A stretch of 64,000 bases of DNA from Muscardinus avellanarius (lineage: Eukaryota > Chordata > Mammalia > Rodentia > Gliridae), in the NCBI GenBank assembly GCA_963383645.1, contig OY726560.1, positions 62,500,558 through 62,564,557 of the forward strand. Direction: 5' to 3'. Below the pieces are notes generated by a model that saw nothing but the letters and a program-made list of their open reading frames with translations, did no database searches and was not told the DNA's origin. The position numbers and the translations under genes are program-made. Position 1 is the first letter of the stretch. Each line of letters begins with the position of its first letter. This document shows positions 45,522-60,155 of this stretch, one piece after another.

Positions 45522-45888
45522 ACTTGCCCATTTTTTTTATTAAGTTATTTTCTTAGTGCTGAGTTTCTTGAGTTCTCTGTATATTCTAGATATTAGTCCT
45601 CTATTGGAGGAGTAGGTGGCAAAAATCTTCTCCCATTCTGTCAGCTCTCTATTGAGGTTCTTGATAGTTTCCTTTGCTGTGTAGAAGCTCTTCAGTTTAA
45701 TGCAATCCCACATATTGATCCACCTTTAGTTTCTTGTGCCTTTGGGTCTTCTAGAGAAAGTTTTTAACCTGTGCCTATATTTTTCAGTGTTGAACCTATG
45801 CCCTCTTCAAGGAGCCTCAAGGTCTCTGGTCTAATTTCCAAGTCTTTGATCTATCTTGAATAAATCTCTTGTGCAGGGGTTTATTTCT

Positions 45889-46771
45889 TTAATTAATTAA
45901 TTAATTAATTAATTTATTTATATTTTGCAGTACCGGGAATAGAATCCAGGGGCTACACCCCAGCCCTATTTTTTTATTCTTTATTTTATTTCTTTAAAAT
46001 TTTTATTGGTGCATTATGTTCATACATCATATTGGGGCAAAAAAACTTGTGTGTACATACATGTACACATCACTGATTTAACCCCTACCCAATTCCCACC
46101 CCATTCTCTCCCTGTCCCTCCTTCCCTTGCTTGGCTTAGTGGTTGACTTCGATATCTTTAAGTACTTTTGTGTTTTAGAGATTTTTCCTCTTCCCCCTCC
46201 TTTCTCCTCATTTAGGTTGTCTTTTTTGCTCCTCTATAGGATTTTCTTTTTCATCTAGAGTTCCTCCTATGACCCATTTCTCCCTAGCTCTTACATATTA
46301 GGAAAAGCATTTGATTTCTTATTTTTTTGTGACTGACTAATCTCACTTAGCATAATGTCCTCCAGTTCCATCCATTTCCCTGTAAATGATGTAATTGAGA
46401 TTTTTTTAATGGCTGAGTAAAATTCCATTGTGTACATATCCCACAGTTTTGCAATCCATTCATCTGTTGATGGACATTTTGGCTGGCTCCATAGTTTGTC
46501 TATGGTGAATTGTGCAGCTATGAACATAGATAGACATGCATTAGTCTGGTAGTTTGGTTTCCTATCTTTTGGGTAGATACCTAGAAGTGGTATTGCTGGA
46601 TCAAATGGCAGATTTGTTCCCATTTTTCTGAGGATTCTCTATACTGTTGAAACAGGGTCTCACTAAGTTGCAGAGGGCCTCACTAAGTAGCTGAGGCTGT
46701 CCACGAATCTCAATCCTCCGGTCTCAGCCTCCCAAATACTGGGATTACAAGCGTGCGCCACCACACATAGC
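45889..46771 (-). repeat. B1-dID SINE split by an L1 insertion
   Basis: (AATT)n tail 45889-45925 and ID part to 45987; left part 46647-46771 ending 'gcgccaccacacatagc'. The 9-bp target repeat 'tttatttct' at 45880-45888 and 46772-46780 proves that the two halves were one insertion. Confidence 0.88.
45988..46646 (-). mobile_element. 5'-truncated L1 inside the SINE
   Basis: Minus-strand L1: 'ttattggtgcattatgttca' near the 3' end, up to the ORF2 C-terminal block 'ttctgaggattctctatact'. A 110-codon frame at 46623-46291 preserves the ORF2 C-terminus ('DPAIPLLGIYPKD', 'FIAAQFTIDKLW'). Confidence 0.85.
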
Positions 46772-48005
46772 TTTATTTCTATTTTTCTGCATATAGTTAA
46801 CCATTTTTGCCAATATCATTTGTGGACAAGGCTATCTTTTTTCCAGTGTATGTTTTTGGCCCCTTTGTCAAAAATGAATTGGCTGTTAAGTGTGCAGATT
46901 TATTTCTGAGTCTTCTATTCTACTCCATTGGTTTATGTATCTGTTTTTCCGCCAGTACTATGCTGTTTTTATTACTACGGCTTTGTAGTATACCTTAAAG
47001 TCAGGAATTGTGATTCCTTCTGTATAGATTTTGTTGTTGAGAACTGCTTTGGCTATTCTGGTTTTTTTCACCTAACTCCAATTAGAATGGCAATCATTCA
47101 AAACACAAATAACAATACATGCTGGCAAGGATGTGGAGAAATGGAAACTCTAATATATTTTTAGTAGGATTGAAAATTAGCCCAATCACTTTGGAAAATA
47201 GTATGGAGGATCCTCAGAAGAATGGGAAGGAACTTACCATATGATCCTTTAGTACCACCTCTGAGTATTTACCCAAAAGAATGGAAACCAAACTACCAAA
47301 CTAATGCATCTATGTCCATAGCTGCACAATTGACCATTGCCAAACTATGGAACCAGCCAAGATGTCCATCAACAGATGAATAGATTACAGAATAATGGGA
47401 TATGTACACAATGAAATGTTAACCATAAAGAAGAGCAAAATTACATCATTTAAAGGGAAATGGGTGAAACTGAAGAACATTATGATAAGTGAGATTATTC
47501 AGTCACAAAAATAAGAAATGGGATGCTCTCCCTAGTATGCAAAATCTAGGGAGAAAATGGATCGTAGGAGGAACTCTAGATGGAGAAGGAGAAAACATAG
47601 ATGAGCAAATAAGGCGACCTAACTGAGGGGAATGGGAGAGGAAAAGAGGGAAATACCCTAATGCACAAGATGACATTCACAAACATATTGAAGTTGATCA
47701 CTAAGCCAAACATGAGAAGGCGGGAGGGGGAAGAAATGGAGTGGAGATTGTGTAAGGGCTAATTGGGTGATGTGTGCATGTATGCCTCTACCATCTTGTA
47801 TTCCATTAAGATGGCTGACTATAATGCACCAATTAAAAATAAAAAATAAAATAGAAATACAAATTAAAAATTAAAAGTAAAGACAAAATATGATACTCAA
47901 GAAAGGAAATAGAAATAGAACAACAATATTTGAAGAATAATGCAGAAAAAATTTTAAAGTGATATAAAATTATCTGCACATTTAAAAAATTTTAAAAATA
48001 CCTCA

Positions 48006-48224
48006 AGCCTGGCATGCTGGTACATGCCTATAATTCCAGTACTTGGGAGGCTGGGATAGGAAAAGCAGAGTTTCCAGGATAGCCTCAGCAAGTACTCAGA
48101 CTTTTAGCAACCGAGTGAGAACCTGTTTAAGAATGAAAAGTGAAAGGAGCTGGATATGTTGCTTGGAAGTAAATTGCCCCTTGGTTCAATCTCTCATACC
48201 ACAAAAATAAATAAATAAATAAAA
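48006..48224 (+). repeat. Old B1-dID SINE with (AAAT)n tail
   Basis: Plus strand, diverged; 'gcctggcatgctggtacatg' to 'tcaatctctcataccac'. Confidence 0.82.
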
Positions 48225-49647
48225 ATGTTTATTTGCTTATCATGTATGAAGCTGTAATTTGTGTGATGTTGATACTATAAAAGAGATGAAGGATGAAGCA
48301 AGGTTTTGTATAATATTAAAGTTTTGATTAATCTGAACCAGATAATTTTAATTAACTATAATATCCAAAACACCATTAAGAAAATAAATGTGTAGAAAAA
48401 GAAGCAAAAATGGAATTAAAATGTATGCAAAAAAGCTTCCATTTAACACATAAAAGGTAGAAATGGGGGTGATGAAACACTTTTGGAATTATTGATAATT
48501 GAATCGTAAGTTTTTGAATATGATCAAATCTACTTATCTACACTTTTAAGTGGTATAATATGACAATTGTATCACAGTAAAACTACTGTTTTTAAAGAAT
48601 GTTTACAATGGCTATATTTCACTAAAAACTATGGTGTCACCTAAGCCAAACTTTACCTCCACTGAGAACTCTCTGCAGCATCATGTATGAAGCAATTGTC
48701 TATTGTATCTGTTTGAGTTTTTCTCATTACAGTTACCACAATCTGTATGTTTAAAAAATGTTTGTTTTCTATCTCTCAGCAGAATACAAAGTGTACACAA
48801 TTCAGGAACTCATCTAGTTCATCAGTAAGGCATTATTATTCTCCTAGCAAGGTACTTATCAAAGATAGTTTATGGTGAGTTAACCATACTTTCATTCAAG
48901 GAATTCTCATTTGTACAGGTTCTTCTTAAAGCCGAGATTCCAACAAAGTGTTACTTTATAACTATAATTAAGACCTTTGTCTCTTTTGAGTCTAATTTCT
49001 CTTCTCAAACTTTCTTCACTGTTGGAGTGTGGTATAGTAGCAAGAAATATTTTTGAAATTACCTCAAGGTGAAATTGAGTTGGAAAGATATTTAGTTTGG
49101 GACATTTGTGAAAGAAACTTAACTGACATTGATGTTTTCACAAACTTCACAGAAATTATAAGATTTTTCTAGGAAATTAATAAAAGTCATTAGTAAGACC
49201 CAAATAAATTTTTTAACCATCAATAATAATAAGTATTATAAAAATAATAAAAGAGAAAAAACAAAGTTATATTTTTTCTGTATTCTATAAAGAGATTATC
49301 GAAGTGCAGAGAGCCAAGAAAAGTATTATGAAAGTTTGTTATGCAACTAATTAATAAAGTATTATTTTTATTTGGTAGTTTTGTAGCATTTGTCAGTTTT
49401 TAATAGATTTATTTTAATAATTTTTATCCTAAATAAAATACTTTTGCACTTAAGTTGGCAGCAATAAGTATGACTACTTTACCTTGGAGGAGGAAAATTT
49501 CTTCCCTTTACCTTTTATAGATAAACCAAATAGCACTAGCTTCAGAATCCACAAATTAGAGGCTATCCCACAATTAACATACAGAAAATGTTCTGTAATT
49601 ATTGGCTGAGCATTTTAATAAATTAATTAATTTGTAATGTTTATTCA
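48225..49647. other. Unique AT-rich sequence
   Basis: 1.4 kb; no gene or recognised repeat. Confidence 0.4.
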
Positions 49648-49855
49648 TTATTTCCCTAATGTACATGATGTACATTCACAAACATATCAAAGTCAATCAC
49701 TAAGCGAAACATGAGAAGGAGGGAGGGGCAGGAAATGGGGTGGGAATTGGGGAAGGGCTAAATGAGTAATGTGTGCATGTATGCCTCCACCATCTTGTAC
49801 CCAATCAAGATGTATGACTATAAGGCACCCATAAAAAAAGAAAAGAAATTGTAAA
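49648..49855 (+). mobile_element. 5'-truncated L1 (3' UTR)
   Basis: 'gtacatgatgtacattcac', 'gaaggagggaggggcagg', 'ggcacccataaaaaaagaaa'. Confidence 0.82.
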
Positions 49856-52315
49856 TAGAAGAATAATTTTAAAACCAATAACTATGGAAAAAACTGTTTT
49901 TGTAAAAAAAAAATCTTTTCTCAGAGTAAAAGCTTTACAATGTTACTTTTCTTCAAAAATTTACTCAAAATTTAAATCAAAGATGAAGTCACCATATTAA
50001 GAATTCTGAAGAGAAAGAAAAACACAGAAAATTGTCAAGTGTTTTCCACCTATGTGGAAGGCAGCGGTAAGGCCCAAGCATTGAAAAATACCAAAATTAA
50101 AAACAATCATGATCTATTGAAACCTAAATAATTGTTTAAAAATCTTATTAAGCAAGCAAAAGGAATAGTAAAAAGAAATATTCTTGTATAAATGTAACAT
50201 TTTATCAATGTTACTTATTATTTTACTTTCTCTAGGGGGAAAAAATTCCCTAGGAACTTTCTAGGCCCTGAAATGAATTTTCTCTGTTCAGATGGGATAA
50301 AAGTTGCTCCTATTTCTTTTCTCCAACCCTTGCTTTTATTCTGGTCAAAATTATTTTGACCTTTATGTTGACCTTAAGTCTTGTTCTTTCTTACTATTTA
50401 AAAAAGTATAGAGTGACCATTGACACAATAGAAGTTTTATTCCAAGATATTTTTATTGTTCTGTTGAGGTAAAGTGGTGGCAGAGAAAAGAACATGATTG
50501 AACTTAATGAAACTCAGATTTGTCACAAAGATTCTAGTTTTTGCTATAAAATATTTATAACTCAAGGTATAAGAATAAGCATACAGAGATGGCTCAGGAA
50601 CTTGGTATAAGGAAGACTCCTGTGAGATAGAAATATTAGTCCATGAAGAGAGATTAATTTCCGTTAATTCATCTGGTCCAAACTAGTTCAAGCTTTTATT
50701 CATTAAACATCAATCCAAAAATAATTGGAATTGCATGCACACACACACACACACACACACACACTATTCAGAACAATAGATATATTAGATCATGAATTAA
50801 ACCTATGCCTGAGTCTCTAGCCCATGGGGAATAGTAATAAATACTAGTTAATATAATTAATAACTTCTGATTAAATAAGTAATTACCAGAAAATTGCTTA
50901 AGAGTTCCAACTATAGACTTTCATTAAAATGCTTCTGAGAAATTGTGAAAAATAACAAATCTAAAAGCCTCTAAACATAAACATTGTAATAGAAATGTAC
51001 TGGGTACCAAAGAGCCTAACAATTAGATGATCATTATTACTTTTTATACAAAGATGTTTATTTAGAAAAGTGGGGGAATACAAGTTCAAGGGAGAATGTG
51101 GGCTGTCTCAAGAGAGGTGTTACCATTTCAGAGATGTGTGTGGGTCCTTTTCCTCAGAATATCATAGAAATGATATCAGAAAAACGTGTTGCATATATAC
51201 AAAATCTTTTATTTTTATTACTATAGAGACAAAAAGAAGAAGAGAGGTAGGAAAACACAACACTACTTCCCCTTTCAAGGAATTAGCAGAAAGCTCTAAA
51301 AAGAAACTCCAGACTCTGCTTGGTCCCTGGGTTTTTAAACAGTGATCCCCTTATCAGTTTTCCATGGCAATGGTGTTCTCTTTACCTTTTGACCCTTGCC
51401 AGTAGTTTAAACTATCTCACATATGTTTTATTACCTCTGCATTTCATGGCTGATTATGCAGGGGAGTGAGAAAGGAAAGCTTCACGGCTGGGTGTGAGAA
51501 ACCCCCTTCTTGTGGACAGCTTTAATTAATCTTACACCTCTAAGGACTAGAGGCAACTTGATTTAAACTCACTAATTCACAGTCTACCTATGTTTATTTT
51601 TCTTGCTAGTAATTAACAGCTAATCTTTTACAAAATCCAGCTGGCCAGATCTAAAATTTATCCAAGAGAAGACATGTTTTATTCTTGACCCTGTCTTTTT
51701 AAATCTGAGCTGAAATTCCAGCACACCTTCCTTATCAAAATGACTGGCCCTGTCTGTACTACTAAGACCTGAAAATCCCACCAAAGCTTCTTGGTAGGGG
51801 CAGAGAAAAAAAAAAAAAAGAATCAGGTTTTATTTTTTTCTAATAGTCAACTCATTTCAAGAGGCAACTTTGAAGGTCTCACAGTTGTTCTTTTATCAGA
51901 GACTACTATGATGGGGTGGGTAGGGGCCCACAGCAGGGATGGAGGTCTGGTTTTCCTCAAAATCCTCAGGTTTCTGACATCCCATTGGTGGGTGTCTGGG
52001 TGGGGCCTGGACTTGACCAAGTTTTAGATATTATGAATCCCTTCTTTAGCAAGCATCTCAAACTTTAGGTGGGAAAATTGGCCTTTAGGATTAAAGATTG
52101 GCCTTTTTAGGATTAAAGTTTGTGGGCCTTTGGGGGAATGTTTGCCTAAGAAAAAATAGACCCTATAGGATAAAGATGAGGACCTTCCTGGAAGTTTTAG
52201 ATTTAAAGCTACAGTCTTTCTTTTTTAATCCTGTTTGTTTCTTTTCAACCGATTACTTTTCTTACTCCTACACTACTGCATTCCCCCCAAGATGTAAATC
52301 TTTTAATTTTTTTTA
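49856..52315. other. 2.5 kb free of SINEs and L1
   Basis: (CA)n at 50738-50764. 51050-52250 is more GC-rich than its neighbours and holds a short near-duplication ('aaattggcctttaggattaa' at ~52076 and 'agattggcctttttaggatt' at ~52095). It could be a decayed LTR or unique conserved DNA; I cannot decide. Frames of 72-91 codons show no domain. Confidence 0.4.
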
Positions 52316-53665
<1,350 letters not shown>

Positions 53666-56059
53666 GGATCCTTAATCTTAAGGTGATGAAGGGGGATATT
53701 TCATCTACTATAACTTCTCTGGACTGACAAGGAGTATTGGCCCTGCCTAGCCAGAGATTGGAAGTCTCATGCTAACTGATCTAAAGGAAACAGAGGGGAA
53801 AATGTCTCAATGTTGGGAAGATATTTTTTTTTGTTTTAAACTATTAGAAGTGAAGTGAACTTTCCATTTGAATATTGAGAATATTTTAGTAAAACTACTC
53901 TTTCTCTCTCTCCTTTAATTTCCTTTGTCTCTTCCTTTCTTTTCTACAGAATTGTCTAATACTGGCATCCTATAAATACTATTAACTTATTTTCCAATCT
54001 ATGCTGAAAAATAAGAAGAAATAAAGAAAAGTAACATATTAGAAATTCTAACTGTATAAAAAATAAAAGGTTTAAAATCTTTAAGGAGTTAATAGCAATA
54101 ATTCTAATAGTAGAGATATTGAATAATAATATTCATTGCTAGTGAATATTAGAGATAATGTTTTATTCTAATGCCATTTCCCATTAACAGTTATAAATTG
54201 ATTCATAAATCAAAATTTTGTCTAAAACTTCTTAAAAACAATCGGATTTAAGCAGTTTCAAAAAATTGACACATCAAGTGATCTAGCATGATCCCTCCCA
54301 AAGGACCCAGTGGAACCCAGTGGAACCATACTCAGGAAAACATCATGTCTTCTATACTTCCAACTGCATACTCTAATATAGATTCTATCCTAGCTCTATT
54401 GATCAAGGTTTTAGATGCAGTACCACCTGCTGAGGGACCAGATAAGATCCACACCTAACCAAGACCCTGCTAAGATACTGATCAAACTCAGATCACACTG
54501 TAGACACCTGACTCATCTCTAACACCAACAATTAAATAGACACCTTTGGATTGCCTGACAAATAATTAAAATTAATCATCTTAAAGAAGTTTAATAAGAT
54601 GCAAGAGAATACAAGTTAGACAAACAAAACTAGGAAACAATGCATTAACAAAATTGAAAGTTTTATAAAGAAATAGAAATGATTAAACAAATGTCAAACA
54701 GAAGTCCTATAATGAAAAGATACAAAGAAATAAAAAATTTAAGATATCTTTAGTGACAGACTAAATTATATTAAAAAATGTGCTTGGAGACAAGTTGTTT
54801 TAAATTAGACAGATAGAGGAACAGCAACAACAACAGAAGCATTTTAAAAAGTAAAGAAAGCATACAAGACCTATAGGACACACAAGTACACAGTCAAGTA
54901 TTTGGTGGAGAAGAGAGAGAAAAGGGAGCAGAAAATGTAAAGAATTATGGTTGAAAACTTTCTGAGTTTTGGAAGGAATATGGACATTCATGTCCATGAA
55001 ACTTGGAAGATCTCAAGAAATATCAAACCAAAGAAGTTATCCTTAGAAACATTATTATCAAGCTCTCACATATTAAATATAATTTTGAATGCTACAAGTT
55101 AAAAAAAACTCTTTTATTCAATATATAAAATTTGACATTGGTGATGATGTTTAATCCCTAATTTTTAAAAAAAGACTAGCTGAAAAGAAGAGTATCTAAA
55201 AGTTCACGCATACATTGAATTTCTTTATTGCTTATTTGAGAAGTGCATTTAGTTCAAACCACATTTTTTAACTTGATATTATGGAAATACAATGAGCTCA
55301 AATGCTTCTAATATCCTGGAAGAAAAATTTTTGTTAAATTATTTTTATCAATAAACTATAGAAGACTATAAATGTCATTCAAGTTCAAGAGACATAGTCA
55401 TTTTCATAAATAATAATCTTTAAACTGAGAGCTATTGAATTTTGGTAGGCAACTCGGAAGCTTAAATGTAATTACTAGGATTTATATGCAAAAACTAAAT
55501 CTAAGTGTATTTTGCTAGCTTTCTAAAATTTTGTTTTGATACTTTTTTATTAAAAAAATTAAGAGTTACAGGAATTGATGCCTAAAATAATTTTCTGGAA
55601 TAAAGCTTGGAAACCAGATTTAGCTACTAGGAAAAAAGGAAAAAATGTTCTTTGTTGCCAATTGAAATAGAAATGGTTACTAAAAAACAAAAGGCTGATG
55701 TTTGAAAATTTTCTCTTCTAATTAAATATTTTACTATACCTGAATCAAACCTACAAATACTACTGAATGGATTATAAAAGAGTATTCATTATTTTAGAAA
55801 TATTAACCCTAGCAATTAATAATATGGTTCTTTTAATTTCAAAATAAATAGTTCTATTTCAACAATTATTTCATTGTACACAAATTTCCAGCTTCTTTTT
55901 GAAATATTTACCTATGTCTTGAGATACCAGAACTAAATTTTTGTAAAGTATGTGTCTTTTATCAGCTTAAATATTAGAACTCATATATTTTTAATGATAA
56001 AATTTGCACAATAACACTTGATGATGTCTTATTATAAATATTAATGCAGCCACTAAAGA
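53666..56059. other. 2.4 kb of AT-rich unique sequence
   Basis: No SINE, L1 or gene recognised. Confidence 0.45.
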
Positions 56060-56695
56060 TATCAGCGTGGAGCTTCACCAGAAAACGGGATGGATTCACC
56101 ATACAATCCAGCTATACTACTCCTGGGTATCTTTCCAAATGGGTAGGAATAAAAATATCAGAGTAATTTATGCATATACATGTTCATAGAAGCATAATTC
56201 ACAATAGCCAAAATATGGAACCAACCTAGGTGTCGATCAAGAGATAAATAGATTATAAAATAATGGTATGTACACACAATAAAATTCTACTCAGCAACAA
56301 AATAAACAAAAGTATGTCATTTGCAGGAAAAGATATGGTTCTGGAGAAGATGATGTTGTGAGATTACTCACAGAAAGTGAAGGATGCTTTTTTCTCTCAT
56401 ATGTGGGAGCTAGGGAGTAATTGAAATGTCAAAGAGACTTTAGATTACATAGAAAAAACATCAGTGGAGTGATGGAGGAATGGGAGTGGGGAAGAAACAG
56501 TACAGGAAACACTTCCACTGATGTTATGTACAGATGTGAAAGTAGCAATGCCAATCTCAGTATCAAGCATGGAGAGGAGAGGGAGCCACAAGGAAGCTCA
56601 CCAAGTGCTATGTGCCTGTATTTCCATATCACTCTGGACCACAATATGATGTGAGATGAGACTACAGTGTACCAGTATAAGCATATAAAAGATAA
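56060..56695 (+). mobile_element. L1 ORF2 C-terminus and 3' UTR, older type
   Basis: 'acaatccagctatactactc', 'gttcatagaagcataattca', 'gtgagattactcacagaaag', and a 3' tip 'gactacagtgtaccagtat'. Close in type to 2608-2937. Confidence 0.8.
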
Positions 56696-56699
56696 AAAT

Positions 56700-56905
56700 A
56701 GCCAGGTTTGGTGGCACATGCTTGTAATCCCTGTAATTGGGAGGCTGAGACCGGAGGATTGTAATTCAAGGACAGCCTCAGCTACTTAGTGAGTCCCTCT
56801 GTAATTTAGTTAGGCCTTGTTTCAAAATAAAAAAGAAAAAAATTGGGGCTGGGAATGTAGCTGAGAAGTAGAATGTCCCTGGTTTCCATCCCCATCACTG
56901 AAAAA
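56700..56905 (+). repeat. B1-dID SINE, older type
   Basis: Plus strand, inserted in the tail of the L1 just upstream; 'tagccaggtttggtggcaca' to 'ccatccccatcactg'. Confidence 0.88.
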
Positions 56906-57394
56906 AAGACAAAAAATAAAAATGATTGATGTAAAAATCATATATTTTTTAATTTTATGTTTAGAGCTTTATTTTTATTTATTTTATTTTATTTTTTACT
57001 TCTATGTGGATCATAATGAAAATGGCATATATTCAGACAGTGCTTGGTCCCCCCTGCTTCTTCTTCCCCCTCTCCCAGCAATGAGTGTCCAGGTTGACCA
57101 TGCTACAATCATACTTTTACAAATATTTGAATATAGCTCCTCCATTAATCAACTTCAGCATTCTTCATCTCCTACCCTTCCATTCTAGCTTTGCTGAGGT
57201 TTTTCCTCCATTATCTGGAGTCCCTCTGGTATCCCTAATACTTCCTAGTTTGGGCATATTAGAAGAAATATATGTCCCTTTTCTTTCTGTGCTTGGCTGA
57301 TCTCACTTAACATAATGTTCTTCAAGTCTTTTCATCTTTTTGCGAAAGACATAAATTTGTTCTTCTTTACTGCTGAGTAGAATTCCATTGTGTG

Positions 57395-57590
57395 AGCCCG
57401 GTGTAGTGGTGCACGCCTGTAATTCCCGCACTTGGGAGGCGGAGACAGGAGGATCGCACAGGTTCGAAGCCAGCTGAGCTGGCTTAAGAGACCCTGTTTC
57501 CAAATAAAAATATAAAATAGGTCTGGGAGTGTAGCCCGGAGGTAGAAGGGCTTCCAGGAACCCCAGTACCACCAAAAAAAAATTTTAAAA
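57395..57590 (+). repeat. B1-dID SINE in L1, 13-bp TSD
   Basis: TSD 'attccattgtgtg' (57382-57394) and 'atttcattgtgtg' (57591-57603). Confidence 0.93.
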
Positions 57591-57959
57591 ATTTCATTGT
57601 GTGTATTTCTCATAATTTTGCAATCCATTCATCTGTTGATGGAGACCTAGGTTGGTTCCATATTTTGGCTATTATAAATTGTGTTGCAATGAACATGGGT
57701 ATGTATATGTTACTGTAGTTCTCTGATTTTTTAACCCCTTTGGAAAGATACCCAGGAGTGGTATAGCCGGATCAAATGGTGGATCCATTCTCAGTTTTCT
57801 AAGAAATCTCCACACTGATCTCCATAGTGGCTGAACTAGTTTTCACTTCCACCAACAGTGTAAAAGAGTTCCTCTTTTCCCACATCCTCACCAGCATTTG
57901 TTGTTATTTGATTTCTTTATGCTTGCCTCTATGATTGAGATTAAATGGAATCTCAGCGT

Positions 57960-57961
<2 letters not shown>

Positions 57962-57990
<29 letters not shown>

Positions 57991-58186
57991 CAGGTCTGAG
58001 GATAGAACCCAGGGGCATTCAACCTCCAAGCTACACCCCTTGCCTTATTTTTTATTCTTTATTTAGAAACTGGGTCTCACTGAGTTCCAGAGGGCCTCAC
58101 TAAGTAGCTGAGGCTGTCCACAAACCACGATCCTCTGGTCTCAGCCTCCTGAATGCTGGGATTACAAGTATGTGCCACAACACCCA
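57962..58186 (-). repeat. B1-dID SINE, first of two at one target
   Basis: Minus strand, 30-base poly(T). The L1 target 'cgtagttttt' is repeated at both ends. Confidence 0.9.
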
Positions 58187-58192
58187 GTTTAA

Positions 58193-58196
58193 ACGT

Positions 58197-58241
<45 letters not shown>

Positions 58242-58421
58242 TGTGGTACTAGGGTTCCTGGAAGCCCTTCTACCTCCGGGATACACTCCCAGACCTATTT
58301 TATACTTTTTATTTGGAAACAGGGTCTCTTAAACTATCAAGGCTGGCTTCGAACCAGCGTGATCCTCCTGTCTCTGCCTCCCAAGCACAGGGATTACAAG
58401 CATGTGCCACTATGTCCAGTT
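58193..58421 (-). repeat. B1-dID SINE, second of two at one target
   Basis: Minus strand with T run plus (GT)n. It used the duplicated target 'cgtagttttt' of the preceding SINE; right flank 'catagttttg'. Confidence 0.9.
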
Positions 58422-59239
58422 TAAGCATAGTTTTGATTTGTATCTCCCTGATGGCTAATGATGTTGAACATTTTTTTGTGTATCTATTGGCCATTTGTAT
58501 CTCTTCTTTTCTGAAGTGTCTATTCAATTCAGTTGCCCATTTCTTGATTGGATTATTCATTTTGCTAGTGTGGAGTCTTTGAGCTCTTTGCATATTCTGG
58601 ATATTAGCCCTCTATCAGAGTGGTGGCTGGTGAAGATCTTTTCCCATTCTGTGGGTTTTCTCTTTAGGTCATTGATGGTTTCCTTTGTTGAGCAAAAATT
58701 TTTTAGTTTGATGCTATTCCACTTGTTAATTCTTGCTTTAATTTCCTCCACTTGGAGGTCTTGTTGAGAAAGTTACTGCCTGTGCCTTTGTGTTGGACTG
58801 TTGAGCCTATGCCCTCCTCTAATAACTTCACAGTCACTAATAACTTCACAGTTTCTATGTCTTTGATTCATCTTGAGTTAATTCCTATGCATGGTGAGAA
58901 GTAATAATTTATTTCCATTTTTTCTAAAAATGGATAGCCAGTTCTCCCAGCACCATTTGTTGAAAGTCTGTCTTTTTTCCAGTGTATGAGTTTGACCCCT
59001 TTGTCAAAGATTAATTGACTATAGATGTGTGGTTTTGTTTCTGTATCTTCTATTCTGTTCCATTGGTCTGTGTGCCAGTTTTTGTCTAATACCATGCTGT
59101 TTTTACTACTATTGCTGTGTAGTATAATTTGAAGTAAGGGATTGTGATGTCTCCTGTATAGTTCTTATTGCTGAGAATTGCTTTGGCTATTCTGATTCTT
59201 TTCTTTCTCCATATAAAATTCATAACATTTTTTCTAGGG

Positions 59240-59443
59240 TTTTTTTTTTTTTGTTTTTGGTGGCACTGGGGTTCCTGGAAACCCTTCTACCTCCGGGCTA
59301 CACTCCCAGACACTTATTTTTTATATTTGTATTTGGAAACAGGGTCTCTTAAGCCAGTGAGGCTGGCTTGGAACCTGCGTGATCCTCCCGTCACTGCCTC
59401 CCAAGCGCGGGGATTACAAGCGTGCACCACAACGCCTGGCTGA
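59240..59443 (-). repeat. B1-dID SINE in L1
   Basis: Minus strand, target repeat 'ttttctag' on both sides. Confidence 0.92.
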
Positions 59444-59577
59444 TTTTTCTAGTTTTATGAAGACTGTCATTGGTATTTTGATAGGAATTTCATTGAATCT
59501 ATAGATCACTTTTGGCAGAATGAGCATTTTGATATTTATTCCACCTATCCATGAGCAAGGGATATCTTCCCATCTTC

Positions 59578-60042
59578 CTAGGTCTCCTTCAATTTTTTAA
59601 ATGTTTTATAGTTTTTATTGTAGAGGTCTTTTACATCTTTGGTTAGATTTATTTCTAGGTATTTTATTAGTTTTGAAGTTAGTGTGAATGGAGGTATTTT
59701 CTTTATTTCTTTTATTGTGAATTCATTGTTGGCATATAGAAAAGCAACTGGTTTCTTTAGATTAATTTTGTATTTGGCAACTTTGCTGAAATGGTTAATA
59801 AGCTCCAGAAGTCTTTTGGTTGAGTTCTTTGGGTCTTCAAGATAAAGAATCATGCCATCTGCAAATAAGGATAGTTTTAATTCCTCTCTTCCTATTTGAA
59901 TTCCTTTGATATCCTTCTCTTGTCTTATTGCTGTGGCAAGGGTCTCGAGGATGATATTGAAAAGGAGTGGTAAGAGTGGAACTATCCTTGTCCTTGTCTT
60001 GTTCCTGATTTTTAGAGGAAATTCTTGCAGTTTTTTTCCCAT
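59578..60042 (-). pseudogene. L1 ORF2 reverse transcriptase fragment, active site lost
   Basis: A 154-codon open piece covers the RT palm. The catalytic motif reads [12 protein letters not shown], where L1 RTs have FADD: the second Asp is Gly. The region before it ('[20 protein letters not shown]') is recognisable as the RT block following the primer-grip area. No complete ORF2 remains. Confidence 0.8.
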
Positions 60043-60113
60043 TCAATATAATGTTGGCTTTGGGTTTATTGTATATTTCCTTACTGATGCTAAAATACAT
60101 TCTTTCTATTCTA

Positions 60114-60120
<7 letters not shown>

Positions 60121-60155
<35 letters not shown>

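Larger units (their letters stand above)
45258..47852 (+). mobile_element. L1 with 5' inversion carrying nested inserts
   Basis: Minus-strand ORF2 from 45258 to about 47067, then plus-strand ORF2 C-terminus and 3' UTR from 47068 to the tail at ~47852. The far-left inverted sequence ('cacctaactccaa.tagaat' read on the minus strand) is the same L1 position at which the direct block starts, as twin priming predicts. Inserts: SINE 45411-45521, SINE halves 45926-45987 and 46647-46771, and an L1 within the latter. Confidence 0.78.
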
